Shown: positions 1 to 6,388 of the stretch, one piece after another
How the letters are laid out: each line of letters begins with the position of its first letter
Numbering within the stretch: the stretch's first letter is position 1
Position numbers and translations under genes: made by a program
Origin: a candidate division Hyd24-12 bacterium UBA5074
GTDB taxonomy: Bacteria; Fermentibacterota; Fermentibacteria; Fermentibacterales; Fermentibacteraceae
Direction: 5' to 3'
DNA: 14,587 bases
NCBI GenBank assembly: GCA_002414865.1
Contig: DIAQ01000014.1
Location: 1-14,587 of the forward strand
Notes under the pieces: model-generated
What the model was told of the DNA's origin: nothing
Database searches by the model: none
What the model saw: only the letters and a program-made list of their open reading frames with translations

Positions 1-648
1 CCGGTTTCGGTGCTGAGCTTCCATGCCACCAAGTTCTTCTCCACGTTCGAGGGCGGTGCCATCGTCACCGATGACGACGACCTGTACGAGAAGCTGAGGC
101 TGATGATGAACTTCGGCTTCGCCGGCCGCGTCAAGGACTCGGTTGACTACATCGGGACCAACGGCAAGATGACCGAGATCTGCGCGGCGATGGGCATAGC
201 GATGCTCGACCGCGTGGAGGAGCTGCGCGAGGTCAACAGGCGCAACTTCGAGGACTACAGGGCATGCCTCACGGGCCTGCCGGGGATCGAGCTTCTCGAG
301 CCCTCGCCCCGGCTGACCTCGGGCAACATGCAGTACGTCATCGTCGAGATCTCCGGAGCGGCCCTCACCAGGGACCAGCTCGTCGCCGTCCTCGAGGCCG
401 AGAACGTGCTGGCCCGCAGATATTTCTACCCCGGCTGCCACCGGATGAAACCCTACTGCGACAACTTCCCGTCGAAGGGTCGCAGCCTTCCCGTCACCGA
501 GCGCGTGTCGGAGCAGCTCATCGCGCTTCCGACCGGCGAGTCCGTGGACGCCGGAGCCATCCGCTCGGTTGCGGGGATCATCGCTTCGGCGCTCTCCGGG
601 GATTCCAGGGAGATCGCCGCCAGGCTGGAGGGCGGGAGGGATGGCTGA
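1..648 (+). CDS. VioA-like dTDP-4-amino-4,6-dideoxyhexose aminotransferase (5' truncated by window edge)
   Basis: PLP-dependent sugar aminotransferase of the DegT/DnrJ/EryC1/StrS family. It would transfer an amino group, normally from glutamate, to C4 of a nucleotide-linked 4-keto-6-deoxysugar in the cytoplasm. The frame is already open at base 1 (P-V-S), so the GTG at 10 is internal and the N-terminal part of the protein lies outside the window. The lysine of SFHATKFFSTFEGGAIV (codon 31-33) is the internal-aldimine lysine. SFHATK, MMNFGFAG, YIGTNGKMTE and the late YFYPGCHRMKPYC motif resemble VioA (dTDP-viosamine synthesis) rather than ArnB, RffA or FdtB; this is recall, not alignment. Its last 8 bases overlap the next gene. 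The KASIII and ketoreductase downstream agree with an N-acylated viosamine-type product. Family is confident; exact sugar is inferred. Confidence 0.85.
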   Translation, partial: PVSVLSFHATKFFSTFEGGAIVTDDDDLYEKLRLMMNFGFAGRVKDSVDYIGTNGKMTEICAAMGIAMLDRVEELREVNRRNFEDYRACLTGLPGIELLEPSPRLTSGNMQYVIVEISGAALTRDQLVAVLEAENVLARRYFYPGCHRMKPYCDNFPSKGRSLPVTERVSEQLIALPTGESVDAGAIRSVAGIIASALSGDSREIAARLEGGRDG

Positions 649-1663
649 GACCGCAGCGGCCGGCAGGGCATACGGGGGCTTCTTCCCCCTGGAGATACCC
701 CGAGCGGAGGGTGCGAGAGCCGGATCCATGGCCCATCTCGCAGAGGGCAGACGCTTCTATGACGCCCGCAGCGCCATCGCGGAGCTCCTCAGGTCGAACG
801 GCATCGTCGAAGTGATCATGCCTGGCTACATCTGTCCCGCCGTCTACCGCTCCATCGAGATGTCCGGCTCCACCTGGAGGACCTACAAGCTCTCCGCCGA
901 CCTCAGGCCCGACTACGACCAGCTCGGCGTGCTGGCGAAGCGCGGCGGTCTTCTGATAGTCTGCAACTACTTCGGCGTCTTCGAGCCCGACCTCGAGGCG
1001 CTCGAGGAGCTGATCGACATCACTGGCTGCAAGGTGATGCTCGACTGCGCGCAGGCGCTCTACTACAGGTGCCCGGACCGTTTCGCCGCGGTCTACTCGC
1101 CGCGCAAGTTCATGGGCATCCCCGACGGGGGCATCATGGTGACCGGCCGCGGCAGCAGGCTCCGGGAGCCCGCGCTGCCACTGCTCAAGGTCGACGAGGC
1201 GATCTTCGGCGACCATGCCGCCTGCCTGGCGAGGAGGGGCGAGTACCCCCACGGCGAGGCGCAGGATCTCTGGCGCAGGCTCGAGAAGGACATGCCCACA
1301 GGGCCGCTCCGCATGTCCGACCTGGCATCCCTGCTGTTCGACTCCTTCGACTTCGATTCGGCGGCTGCGGCGAGGTGCCTCAACTACGACACGCTGCGCG
1401 AGGCGTTCGCCGACACGCCTCCGAGAGGGTCCTCGGCGCCCCTCTGTTTCCCGCTGCGGGTGGAACCCGAGCGCTTCGCAGCGCTTCGGAGGGAGCTCGC
1501 GGACCGCGGCGTCTCGACGGCCCTGTACTGGCCCGACCTGCCGGAGGCTGCGGACGATCACGGAAAGGATTTCCTGGCTCTGCCCGTCGACTCCAGGTGC
1601 GGCCCCGAGGACATGAAGCAGATAGCCCGGATCGTCTCGGCCGTGATCGGACCGAGGAGCTAG
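641..1663 (+). CDS. Divergent DegT/DnrJ/EryC1/StrS-like PLP-dependent protein
   Basis: A 340-residue protein related to the sugar aminotransferase superfamily but far from the canonical gene just upstream. Visible landmarks are an early PGYICPAVYRS segment (about 61-71), VMLDCAQALYY with D135 in the position of the aspartate that contacts the PLP ring nitrogen, and VYSPRKFMGIPDGGIM with K156 as the likely Schiff-base lysine. Both cofactor residues are therefore kept, and a catalytic role is likely. ATG 641 is chosen because GGCGGGAGGG lies just before it and the 8-base overlap fits the operon's packing; the frame is open further upstream, but that part overlaps the aminotransferase. Similar SPRKF-x-G-x-PDGG proteins occur in O-antigen clusters, usually unnamed. 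The substrate is unknown. It could make a second aminosugar or be a partner of its neighbour. Confidence 0.8.
   Translation: MAETAAAGRAYGGFFPLEIPRAEGARAGSMAHLAEGRRFYDARSAIAELLRSNGIVEVIMPGYICPAVYRSIEMSGSTWRTYKLSADLRPDYDQLGVLAKRGGLLIVCNYFGVFEPDLEALEELIDITGCKVMLDCAQALYYRCPDRFAAVYSPRKFMGIPDGGIMVTGRGSRLREPALPLLKVDEAIFGDHAACLARRGEYPHGEAQDLWRRLEKDMPTGPLRMSDLASLLFDSFDFDSAAAARCLNYDTLREAFADTPPRGSSAPLCFPLRVEPERFAALRRELADRGVSTALYWPDLPEAADDHGKDFLALPVDSRCGPEDMKQIARIVSAVIGPRS
1654..1659 (+). promoter_or_regulatory. Ribosome-binding site supporting a CTG start
   Basis: GAGGAG ends 5 bases before CTG 1665, inside the last codons of the preceding gene. It is the best Shine-Dalgarno match near the acyltransferase start and decides the start chosen there. 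The GTG at 1728 has only GGCAGGGAA upstream and would remove conserved N-terminal residues. Confidence 0.5.
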
Positions 1664-1664
1664 G

Positions 1665-2240
1665 CTGGACTCGTTCTACACGCCCGAAGAGCTGCCGGGC
1701 CTCGGCCTGGCTTCGTATGGCAGGGAAGTGAAGATAAGCCGGAAGACCTCGCTGTACGGGGCGTCCCGCATCTCCGTGGGTGACTTCTCCAGGATCGACG
1801 ACTTCACGGTCATCTCGTGCGGCGGGGAGGGCCGGGTGGACATCGGCGGATACGTCCACATCTCGACGCACTGCCTGGTGATCGCGCCGCTCGAGGTGAG
1901 GCTCGAGGACTTCTCGGGCATCTCCTCGGGGTGCAGGATCTTCGGCGGGAGCGACGACTACGGCGGCGACTTCCTGACCAACCCGTGCATCCCGGCCAGG
2001 TACCGAAGGTGCAATGCCGCCCCCGTCGTGCTGGGCAGGCACGCTGTCGTGGGGGCGGGGACCACGATCCTCTATGGCGTGACCCTGGGGGAGTGCAGCG
2101 CGGTGGGAGCCATGTCGCTCGTGGTTCGCGACGTGCCGTCCGGAGAGATACACGCCGGGATACCTGCAAGGATGATAAGGCAGAGGAGCAGGAAGCTCCT
2201 CGACCTCGAGAGGGAATTCAGGGCCGAACTCGGGGGATGA
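1665..2240 (+). CDS. Left-handed beta-helix (hexapeptide-repeat) sugar acyltransferase
   Basis: Acyltransferase of the LbetaH/WbbJ class, expected to transfer an acyl group from CoA or ACP to a sugar amine or hydroxyl in the cytoplasm. The body shows repeated I/V-G hexapeptide turns (SRISVGDFSRIDDF, VDIGGYVHIS, VVLGRHAVVGAGTTIL, VTLGECSAVGAMSLV), the conserved loop GGSDDYGGDFLTNP and the C-terminal helix RKLLDLEREF, all typical of this family at about 190 residues. The first ATG/GTG/TTG in frame is GTG 1728, but 21 upstream in-frame codons read LDSFYTPEELPGLGLASYG, matching the family's usual N-terminus. No ATG, GTG or TTG exists between the in-frame stop at 1644-1646 and 1728, so CTG 1665, one base after the previous stop codon, is the likely start (191 aa). 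In context it probably acylates the viosamine-type sugar. A standard gene finder would start at 1728 (170 aa). Confidence 0.85.
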   Translation: MDSFYTPEELPGLGLASYGREVKISRKTSLYGASRISVGDFSRIDDFTVISCGGEGRVDIGGYVHISTHCLVIAPLEVRLEDFSGISSGCRIFGGSDDYGGDFLTNPCIPARYRRCNAAPVVLGRHAVVGAGTTILYGVTLGECSAVGAMSLVVRDVPSGEIHAGIPARMIRQRSRKLLDLEREFRAELGG

Positions 2241-2256
2241 CGGGTCCCCTCCGAGC

Positions 2257-2264
2257 GAGGGGAG
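2257..2264 (+). promoter_or_regulatory. Strong Shine-Dalgarno before the KASIII gene
   Basis: GAGGGGAG lies 4 bases before ATG 2269, which is out of frame with the KASIII gene. It is the only strong ribosome-binding match in the 2241-2300 gap. Neither KASIII start candidate (ATG 2286, GTG 2298) has its own good match at normal spacing. Confidence 0.45.
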
Positions 2265-2268
2265 CCGG

Positions 2269-2301
2269 ATGCAGATCGTGGTGGCATGGCGCAACTCGTG
2301 A
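2269..2301 (+). other. Candidate 10-codon leader reading frame upstream of and overlapping the KASIII gene
   Basis: ATG 2269 to TGA 2299-2301 encodes MQIVVAWRNS. The frame has an optimal ribosome-binding site, and its stop overlaps GTG 2298 of the KASIII gene as GTGA, the same junction style used elsewhere in this operon. It may act by translational coupling. It could also be chance, with ATG 2286 used directly. The peptide itself has no recognisable function. Confidence 0.25.
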
Positions 2302-3281
2302 AGGTCAGAAGGGTCAGGATCGTAGGAACGGGCAGCTACGTGCCCGAGAGGGTGATCTCCAACGCCGAACTGGAGGCTTCCGTCCCCACTTCGGACGCCT
2401 GGATAAGGGCCAACCTGGGCATCGCCGAGAGGCGCATCGCAGCGCCCGGGCAGTGCACCTCCACACTCGCCGTGGAAGCAGGGCGGCGGGCTCTCGAGAA
2501 CTCGGGGATACCGGCCTCGGCCATCGACATGATCCTCGTCGCGACTGCGACGCCCGACCGGCAGGCGCCGGCCACCGCCCCTAGAGTCCAGGCCGCCCTG
2601 GGGGCCGCCTCCGCGGCCGCCTTCGATATCAACGCCGTCTGTGCAGGCTTCATCTACGGCCTGACGGTCGGTGCGCAGTTCGTCGGCACTGGAGCGTCTT
2701 CCACGGTTCTGGTCATCGGCGCGGACACCTTCTCCAGGATAACGGACTGGACCCGGCGCGACTGCGTCTTCTTCGGCGACGGCGCAGGCGCGGCGGTCAT
2801 ATCGTCGAGCGATGACGACAGCGGCTTCATGTGCATGAGGCTGTATGCCGACGGCAGGGGATACGAGTCGTTCACCGTCCCCGCGGGCGGCTCGGAAGCC
2901 CCGGCCACCGCGGCCACGGTGGCGGAGGGACTCCACACCTTCAGGATGAACGGGCGCAGCGTCTATGACACAGCCGTCGAGGTGATCCCCTCAGCGCTGA
3001 GGAGCGTCCTCGAGGAATCCGGCCTCTCGGTGGAGGACATCGATCACGTCGTGCCCCACCAGCCGGGCATCAGGATCCTCGAGGAGAGCGCCAGGCGTCT
3101 GGGCATCCCGTTCTCCCGGTTCGGGACCAACATGGACCGTTATGCGAACACCTCCAGCGGGACGATCCCGATCCTCCTCGACGAGATGTGGCGCTCCGGC
3201 AGGATAAGCAGGGGAGATCTCGTGGCCCTTGTCGCCGTGGGCGCCGGCTGGACCTGGGGCGCCGCCCTGCTGAGGTGGTGA
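2286..3281 (+). CDS. FabH-like 3-oxoacyl-ACP synthase III (KASIII)
   Basis: Condensing enzyme of the thiolase fold that joins an acyl-CoA starter to malonyl-ACP to give a 3-oxoacyl-ACP. The catalytic triad is complete: C119 in DINAVCAGFIYGL, H258 in VVPHQPGIRI and N288 in YANTSSGTIPI. The C-terminus GAGWTWGAALLRW is standard for FabH, and 331 residues is a normal length. HQPG replaces the usual HQAN, so ACP contacts may differ slightly. ATG 2286 is taken as the start; GTG 2298 gives a more typical N-terminus (MKVRRVRIVGTGSYVPERV) and is a real alternative. Its place between a sugar acyltransferase and an SDR reductase, not in a fatty-acid synthesis operon, points to making a short acyl chain for a sugar, like VioS in the P. 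syringae viosamine island. No acyl carrier protein gene is in the window. Confidence 0.93.
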   Translation: MAQLVKVRRVRIVGTGSYVPERVISNAELEASVPTSDAWIRANLGIAERRIAAPGQCTSTLAVEAGRRALENSGIPASAIDMILVATATPDRQAPATAPRVQAALGAASAAAFDINAVCAGFIYGLTVGAQFVGTGASSTVLVIGADTFSRITDWTRRDCVFFGDGAGAAVISSSDDDSGFMCMRLYADGRGYESFTVPAGGSEAPATAATVAEGLHTFRMNGRSVYDTAVEVIPSALRSVLEESGLSVEDIDHVVPHQPGIRILEESARRLGIPFSRFGTNMDRYANTSSGTIPILLDEMWRSGRISRGDLVALVAVGAGWTWGAALLRW

Positions 3282-3286
3282 GCAGC

Positions 3287-3976
3287 ATGGAGACCCTCTA
3301 CGCCGTTGTCGGAGCTTCCTCCGCCCTGGGGAGGCGGCTGTCGGCCGATCTTTTTTCGCGCGGCCTCACGGTGGCGGCCACGCGCAGGAGCGAAGGCGAC
3401 CCGATACCCGGGGCCTGCCTCACGATGCGGTGCGATGCGACGAAGGCCGGCGCCCTGGACGAATTCGCCGCGGAATGTTTCCGGAGGTGCGATCGCGTGT
3501 CGCTCGTCTACCTCGCCGGGCTCTCGAAGAGCGCGTACGCGCACAAGCTGGAGCCGTCCGACTGGGAAGCCGTGGTCTCCGTCTGCCTGACCGGGGCCTT
3601 CCTGGCCACACGCGCCTTCCTGCCCGCCATGCGCTCGGCCGGGTGGGGCAGGATCGCATATGCGGGCTCGGTCGTGGGCAGGAGGAGCGTCCCCGGCACC
3701 AGCGCCTACTCCGCAGCCAAGGAGGGCCTGAAGGGGCTGACCAGGGCGGTTGCAGCCGAGAACGCCTCCAGGGGGATCACGGTCAACTGCCTGGAGCTGG
3801 GCTACATGGACGCAGGCCTCACCTACACCATACCGGAAGGCGTGAGGGAGACCATCCTCGCGGGCATCCCGGCAGGCAGGTACGGAGATCCCGGGAACCT
3901 CGCAGAGGCAGTGCTCTTCCTCTCCGCCGCGGACTACGTGAACGGATCGGTCCTGACCATCGCCGGCGGCCTCTAG
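3287..3976 (+). CDS. SDR oxidoreductase, FabG-like 3-oxoacyl-ACP reductase
   Basis: Classical short-chain dehydrogenase/reductase of 229 residues, likely NAD(P)H-dependent, expected to reduce the 3-oxoacyl product of the upstream KASIII to a 3-hydroxyacyl chain. Seen: the N-terminal nucleotide-binding loop VVGASSALGRRL (7-18), catalytic S128 (AYAGSVVG), Y141 and K145 (SAYSAAKEG), ITVNCLELGYMDAG, and the C-terminal NGSVLTIAGGL typical of FabG. Two usual asparagines are absent: NNAG is YLAG (75-78), and the helix asparagine of the N-S-Y-K tetrad is replaced in SVCLTG (C100). ATG 3287 is preceded by GAGGTGG at 3272-3278. GTG 3278, overlapping the KASIII stop as GTGA, is an alternative adding three residues. 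It corresponds in context to VioR. Substrate is inferred from neighbours. Confidence 0.9.
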   Translation: METLYAVVGASSALGRRLSADLFSRGLTVAATRRSEGDPIPGACLTMRCDATKAGALDEFAAECFRRCDRVSLVYLAGLSKSAYAHKLEPSDWEAVVSVCLTGAFLATRAFLPAMRSAGWGRIAYAGSVVGRRSVPGTSAYSAAKEGLKGLTRAVAAENASRGITVNCLELGYMDAGLTYTIPEGVRETILAGIPAGRYGDPGNLAEAVLFLSAADYVNGSVLTIAGGL

Positions 3977-3989
3977 GAGTCCGCGCAGA

Positions 3990-5024
3990 GTGCAGCGCTC
4001 CCGGCCCATCCTGGGAGGAGACCCTCCGAAGGCGGACGGAAGTCCCGGGAAGGGACGCTCCGCACTGCTTTCGTGGCTTCTCCCAGCAGCGGTCTCGGCG
4101 GGCATCCTCGTCCTCCTGTACAGGGGAGTCTCGTGGAACTCGACCTCCGCCGCGGTTTCCTCGGTGGACATCCCGTGGGCCGTCGCCTTCGTCGTGCTGT
4201 CGGCGGTCGAGCCCGTGCCGAGGGGATTGAGGTGGAACGACCTCACCGGCGCGGCCGACCGGAAGGGCTCGATCAGGGCCCTGTACATCGCCAAGGCGAC
4301 CAACAACCTTCTCCCTCTCAGGGCCGGAGACGCCATCAGAGCGCAATACGCCCGCGACCGGCTCGCCGTCCCGTACTCCAGATCCGCGGCGTCCCTCGTG
4401 GCTGAACTGGCGATCGACCTCTTCGTGCTCTGCCTCCTGGGACTGTGCTTCGCGGCCCTCTCGCTGGAGGGGCGGGTGCCCGTCCTGGCGGTCTGCGCGG
4501 CGGGTGCCGCGGGCATAGTCTCCGGAGTCCTGGTGCTCGGGAGATGGGCCGGAAGGCCGGAGGGCAGCGGGCGCGGGCGGGTCGGGTCGTTCCTCGCGGG
4601 AACGGCGAGGCATGTCTCCGCCATGTTCTCCGGCCGCAGCGGGCGGGCAGCTCTGAGGTGGACCCCGGTAATCTGGGCCCATGCCTTCGTCACCTCCTAC
4701 TGCGGGCTCAGGATGTGCCTGCCCTCTGTCTCGCCCGAGGGCGCCCTCGCGAGCATCCTCTTCGTGTATCTCTCGGTCATCGTGCCGTCTGCGCCGGGAT
4801 TCGTCGGCACCTATCACGCCGCGGTGGCCGGCAGCATGGCCGTCATGGGCTACCGCCTCGTCGACAACCCCCTCGCCCCCCTGCTGATCCATGTTCTCCA
4901 GCTGATCCCCCAGACGGTCATCGGCCTCACGGCCGGCCTCAGCTACCTGGTCGCGAACGACTGGCGGGCGTCACTGGCCAAGTTCAAGATGGTCCGCCCG
5001 GATCTCCGGGAGGATGTCCGATGA
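3990..5024 (+). CDS. Flippase-like integral membrane protein (LPG synthase TM / UPF0104 family)
   Basis: A 344-residue polytopic membrane protein of the lysylphosphatidylglycerol-synthase transmembrane family, the flippase-like domain seen alone in many glycan loci. After a charged N-terminus come hydrophobic segments at about 24-44, 61-75, 137-158, 163-184, 225-241, 251-282 and 296-320. Family signatures are TNNLLPLRAGDAIRA (104-118) and VPSAPGFVGTYHAA (265-278). The soluble aminoacyl-transfer domain of full MprF proteins is absent. The start is GTG 3990, with AGGAG at 3975-3979 over the previous stop. It ends in an ATGA overlap with the flavoenzyme gene, so the two are probably translated together. 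A role in moving a lipid-linked sugar across the membrane, or in supporting the GT39 enzymes, is inference; biochemical function in such loci is not established. Confidence 0.85.
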   Translation: MQRSRPILGGDPPKADGSPGKGRSALLSWLLPAAVSAGILVLLYRGVSWNSTSAAVSSVDIPWAVAFVVLSAVEPVPRGLRWNDLTGAADRKGSIRALYIAKATNNLLPLRAGDAIRAQYARDRLAVPYSRSAASLVAELAIDLFVLCLLGLCFAALSLEGRVPVLAVCAAGAAGIVSGVLVLGRWAGRPEGSGRGRVGSFLAGTARHVSAMFSGRSGRAALRWTPVIWAHAFVTSYCGLRMCLPSVSPEGALASILFVYLSVIVPSAPGFVGTYHAAVAGSMAVMGYRLVDNPLAPLLIHVLQLIPQTVIGLTAGLSYLVANDWRASLAKFKMVRPDLREDVR

Positions 5025-6388
5025 GAGTCGTCATCCTCGGAGGAGGGATCTCGGGCATCGCGGCGGCGCACCTGCTGCTGCGGGAAAGCGATGCCCCGGA
5101 CCTCAGGGTGGACCTGCTCGAGAAGAGGGGGTTCGCAGGCGGTCTGTGCACGACGGTCTCGATGGGAGACTTCCGCTTCGACCTGGGACCCCACAACATC
5201 CACTCGACGGATGCATGGTTCGACGCCCTCATGCGCGAGCTGCTGGGAGAGCAGTACCGCAGTCGCTCCTACAAGGCGAAGGTTGTATTCCGCAACAAGT
5301 TCGTTCCTTACCCCATGGAGGGGATCGATGTCCTCAGGGGCATCCCGCTGCACACCTCCCTCGCATGCGCCGGGAGCTTCCTCTGGAGCCGCGTGGAATC
5401 CCTCTTCAGGGAATGGGAGGACGAGGACTTCGAGCGCTTCATCGTGAACCGGTTCGGCAGGAGGATGTACGAAGTCTTCTTCGGCCCCTTCACCGAGAAG
5501 ACCTGGGGCGTCCCCGGCAGGCTGCTGTCGGCGGACCTGGGGCGGCAGAGGGTGGGGATATTCACGTTGTGGGACCTCTTCAAGAGGACGGTTCTCGGCA
5601 TGAAGCCGAAGGCGGCCATCACCGGCGAGGAGGATCCCTTCCTGAACCAGAGGACCATCTATCCCGACCATGGCAGCGGATCCGTCATCTCCGCCCTGCT
5701 GGATCCCTGCCTGGCCGATCCGCGGTTCGGCCTCCACCTCTCGTCCGAGGTGGATTCCATAGAAAGGGATGGCGGTGGTTATGCGGTCTCGGCCGGCGGG
5801 AAGGTTTTCGGGGCCGACCGGTGCCTCTCCAGCATTCCCGTCATGGACCTCCTTCGGATGCTGCGCCTCCCGGATCCCGGCCTCCGCTGCATCTCCACCA
5901 GGTTCCTCCTTCTGAAAGTCTCGCGGGAGAGCGTTTTCGGAACGACTCCCTGGATCTATTTCTCCGACGACCGGACGCTTTTCAACAGGATCTCCGAACC
6001 GCGCAGCATGAGCCCCCTCATGTCCCCTCCAGGCGCGACCTCCCTGTGCGTGGAGTTCACGACCGCGGGCGACGACCGCGTCAGGCGTGCCTCGGGAGAG
6101 GAACTCCTGGACTGGACCGTGTCCGGTCTGGCCGGCTACGGCCTCCTCCGGCCCTCCGAGGCCGGGGAGTGGCGCGTCATCGACTGGGAGAACACCTATC
6201 CCCTCAGGCTCGTCGGCTACCGGGAGAGCGTGGCGGCCGCCCTCGAAAGCCTCTCCGGCCACCCCGGCATCATCCCCTTCGGCAGGCTGGGGAGGTTCGA
6301 GTACCTGAACATGGACCATTGCGTCCTCGACGCGAGGAAGGCCGTGGCGGACCTGCTGGCGGGATGCGCGGCCGGAGCCGGGGCGTGA
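5021..6388 (+). CDS. FAD-dependent amine-oxidase/UDP-galactopyranose-mutase-like flavoprotein
   Basis: A 455-residue flavoprotein. The N-terminus MRVVILGGGISGIAAAHL is a Rossmann dinucleotide-binding motif, with E34 in DLLEKRGFAGGLC as the ribose-binding acid. FDLGPHNIHS (53-62) matches the GPH-x-x-H segment shared by UDP-galactopyranose mutase and protoporphyrinogen-oxidase-like proteins, and the C-terminal GRLGRFEYLNMDHCVLDA is the second FAD-contacting region. At 455 residues it is longer than bacterial UGM (about 370-390) and closer in layout to the COG1232 group often found in polysaccharide clusters. ATG 5021 overlaps the flippase stop by four bases. Possible roles are sugar ring contraction, or oxidation/desaturation of a lipid or sugar. 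The sequence does not decide between them. It lies between two membrane proteins, the flippase-like protein and a GT39 enzyme. Confidence 0.82.
   Translation: MRVVILGGGISGIAAAHLLLRESDAPDLRVDLLEKRGFAGGLCTTVSMGDFRFDLGPHNIHSTDAWFDALMRELLGEQYRSRSYKAKVVFRNKFVPYPMEGIDVLRGIPLHTSLACAGSFLWSRVESLFREWEDEDFERFIVNRFGRRMYEVFFGPFTEKTWGVPGRLLSADLGRQRVGIFTLWDLFKRTVLGMKPKAAITGEEDPFLNQRTIYPDHGSGSVISALLDPCLADPRFGLHLSSEVDSIERDGGGYAVSAGGKVFGADRCLSSIPVMDLLRMLRLPDPGLRCISTRFLLLKVSRESVFGTTPWIYFSDDRTLFNRISEPRSMSPLMSPPGATSLCVEFTTAGDDRVRRASGEELLDWTVSGLAGYGLLRPSEAGEWRVIDWENTYPLRLVGYRESVAAALESLSGHPGIIPFGRLGRFEYLNMDHCVLDARKAVADLLAGCAAGAGA

Noticed and set aside
1380..2936. A 518-codon minus-strand open frame opposite the acyltransferase and KASIII genes
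   Set aside because: Low-complexity composition, no recognisable domain, and the plus strand encodes well-supported enzymes with intact active sites.
3140..4693. A 517-codon minus-strand open frame opposite the SDR and flippase-like genes
   Set aside because: Antisense shadow; its sequence has no coherent fold signature and covers conserved plus-strand motifs.
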